This document shows, in pieces, positions 12,889-12,976 of a stretch of 12,976 bases of DNA. Origin of the DNA: an uncultured Collinsella sp. (lineage in GTDB: Bacteria; Actinomycetota; Coriobacteriia; Coriobacteriales; Coriobacteriaceae); contig CALFDL010000130.1 in the NCBI GenBank assembly GCA_937950415.1, forward strand, positions 1 to 12,976, read 5' to 3'. Below the pieces are notes generated by a model. It saw only the letters and a program-made list of their open reading frames with translations. It did no database searches and was not told the DNA's origin. The position numbers were made by a program, and so were the translations under genes. Numbering within the stretch: the first letter of the stretch is position 1; each line of letters starts with the position of its first letter.

Positions 12889-12976
12889 GCAAGGTTTTCG
12901 CTCGGTCAGGTCCTGGGCTCGCTCGGAAAGCACATTAAGTGCTTTCCGGCTCGTGCGGAATCTACGAAAACCTTGC
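12889..12976. repeat. Nested palindromic element at the right edge
   Basis: GCAAGGTTTTCG at 12889-12900 is repeated in perfect reverse complement at 12965-12976, the last base of the window, so it may extend further. Inside it a 9-bp hairpin, GGAAAGCAC with GTGCTTTCC, has a 5-nt loop (12925-12947). No T-tract follows on either strand. It may be a MITE-like repeat or a structured RNA between rplA and rplJ. Confidence 0.55.

Larger units (their letters stand above)
12588..12976 (-). other. Upstream control region of rplJL
   Basis: These 389 bases have no gene. They hold the 88-bp palindromic element at the window edge, a CCGGCC/GGCCGG hairpin at 12864-12886 without a T-tract, the promoter, the L10 leader and the attenuator, each listed separately. 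The gene upstream, rplA in most genomes, must lie outside the window. Confidence 0.6.

Overview
The window (12,976 bp) is a chromosomal core segment from a GC-rich Gram-positive bacterium. All recognised genes lie on the minus strand, so the biological order runs from the right end to the left. The RpoC has an actinobacterial-type coiled-coil insertion, the RpoB rifampicin region reads GLTHKRRLSALGPGGL as in actinobacteria, and GalU and the ribosomal stalk proteins are actinobacterial or Firmicute-like. I infer a Coriobacteriia member, possibly Collinsella-like. That placement rests on recognition, not on a search.

Right to left: (1) a palindromic non-coding element at the window edge, then a strong sigma-A-type promoter, an L10-leader RNA and an intrinsic attenuator; (2) rplJ (L10) and rplL (L7/L12) with hairpins between them, closed by a strong terminator; (3) galU (UTP-glucose-1-phosphate uridylyltransferase) with its own promoter, leader and terminator, inserted between rplL and rpoB, which are normally adjacent; (4) a 287-bp regulatory gap with a candidate rpoB promoter and a LexA-box-like palindrome; (5) rpoB and rpoC, separated by a single in-frame stop codon, followed by a terminator; (6) an ECF sigma factor and a membrane-anchored putative anti-sigma factor, overlapping by 50 nt, preceded by an ECF-type promoter and followed by a terminator. 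This last pair, together with a 121-bp element bounded by a 15-bp inverted repeat, is enclosed by two inverted copies of a 37-bp repeat (35/37 identical).

Together the genes encode the ribosomal stalk, the two large RNA polymerase subunits and an alternative sigma factor that could reprogramme that polymerase. GalU supplies UDP-glucose for envelope polysaccharide. Two features of the polymerase stand out. The C-terminus of RpoC carries a helix-hairpin-helix domain that aligns without gaps to the alpha-subunit C-terminal domain, keeping the equivalents of DNA-contacting R265, N268 and K298. The fork-loop-2 segment of RpoB is 8 residues longer than usual and has a quite different sequence.
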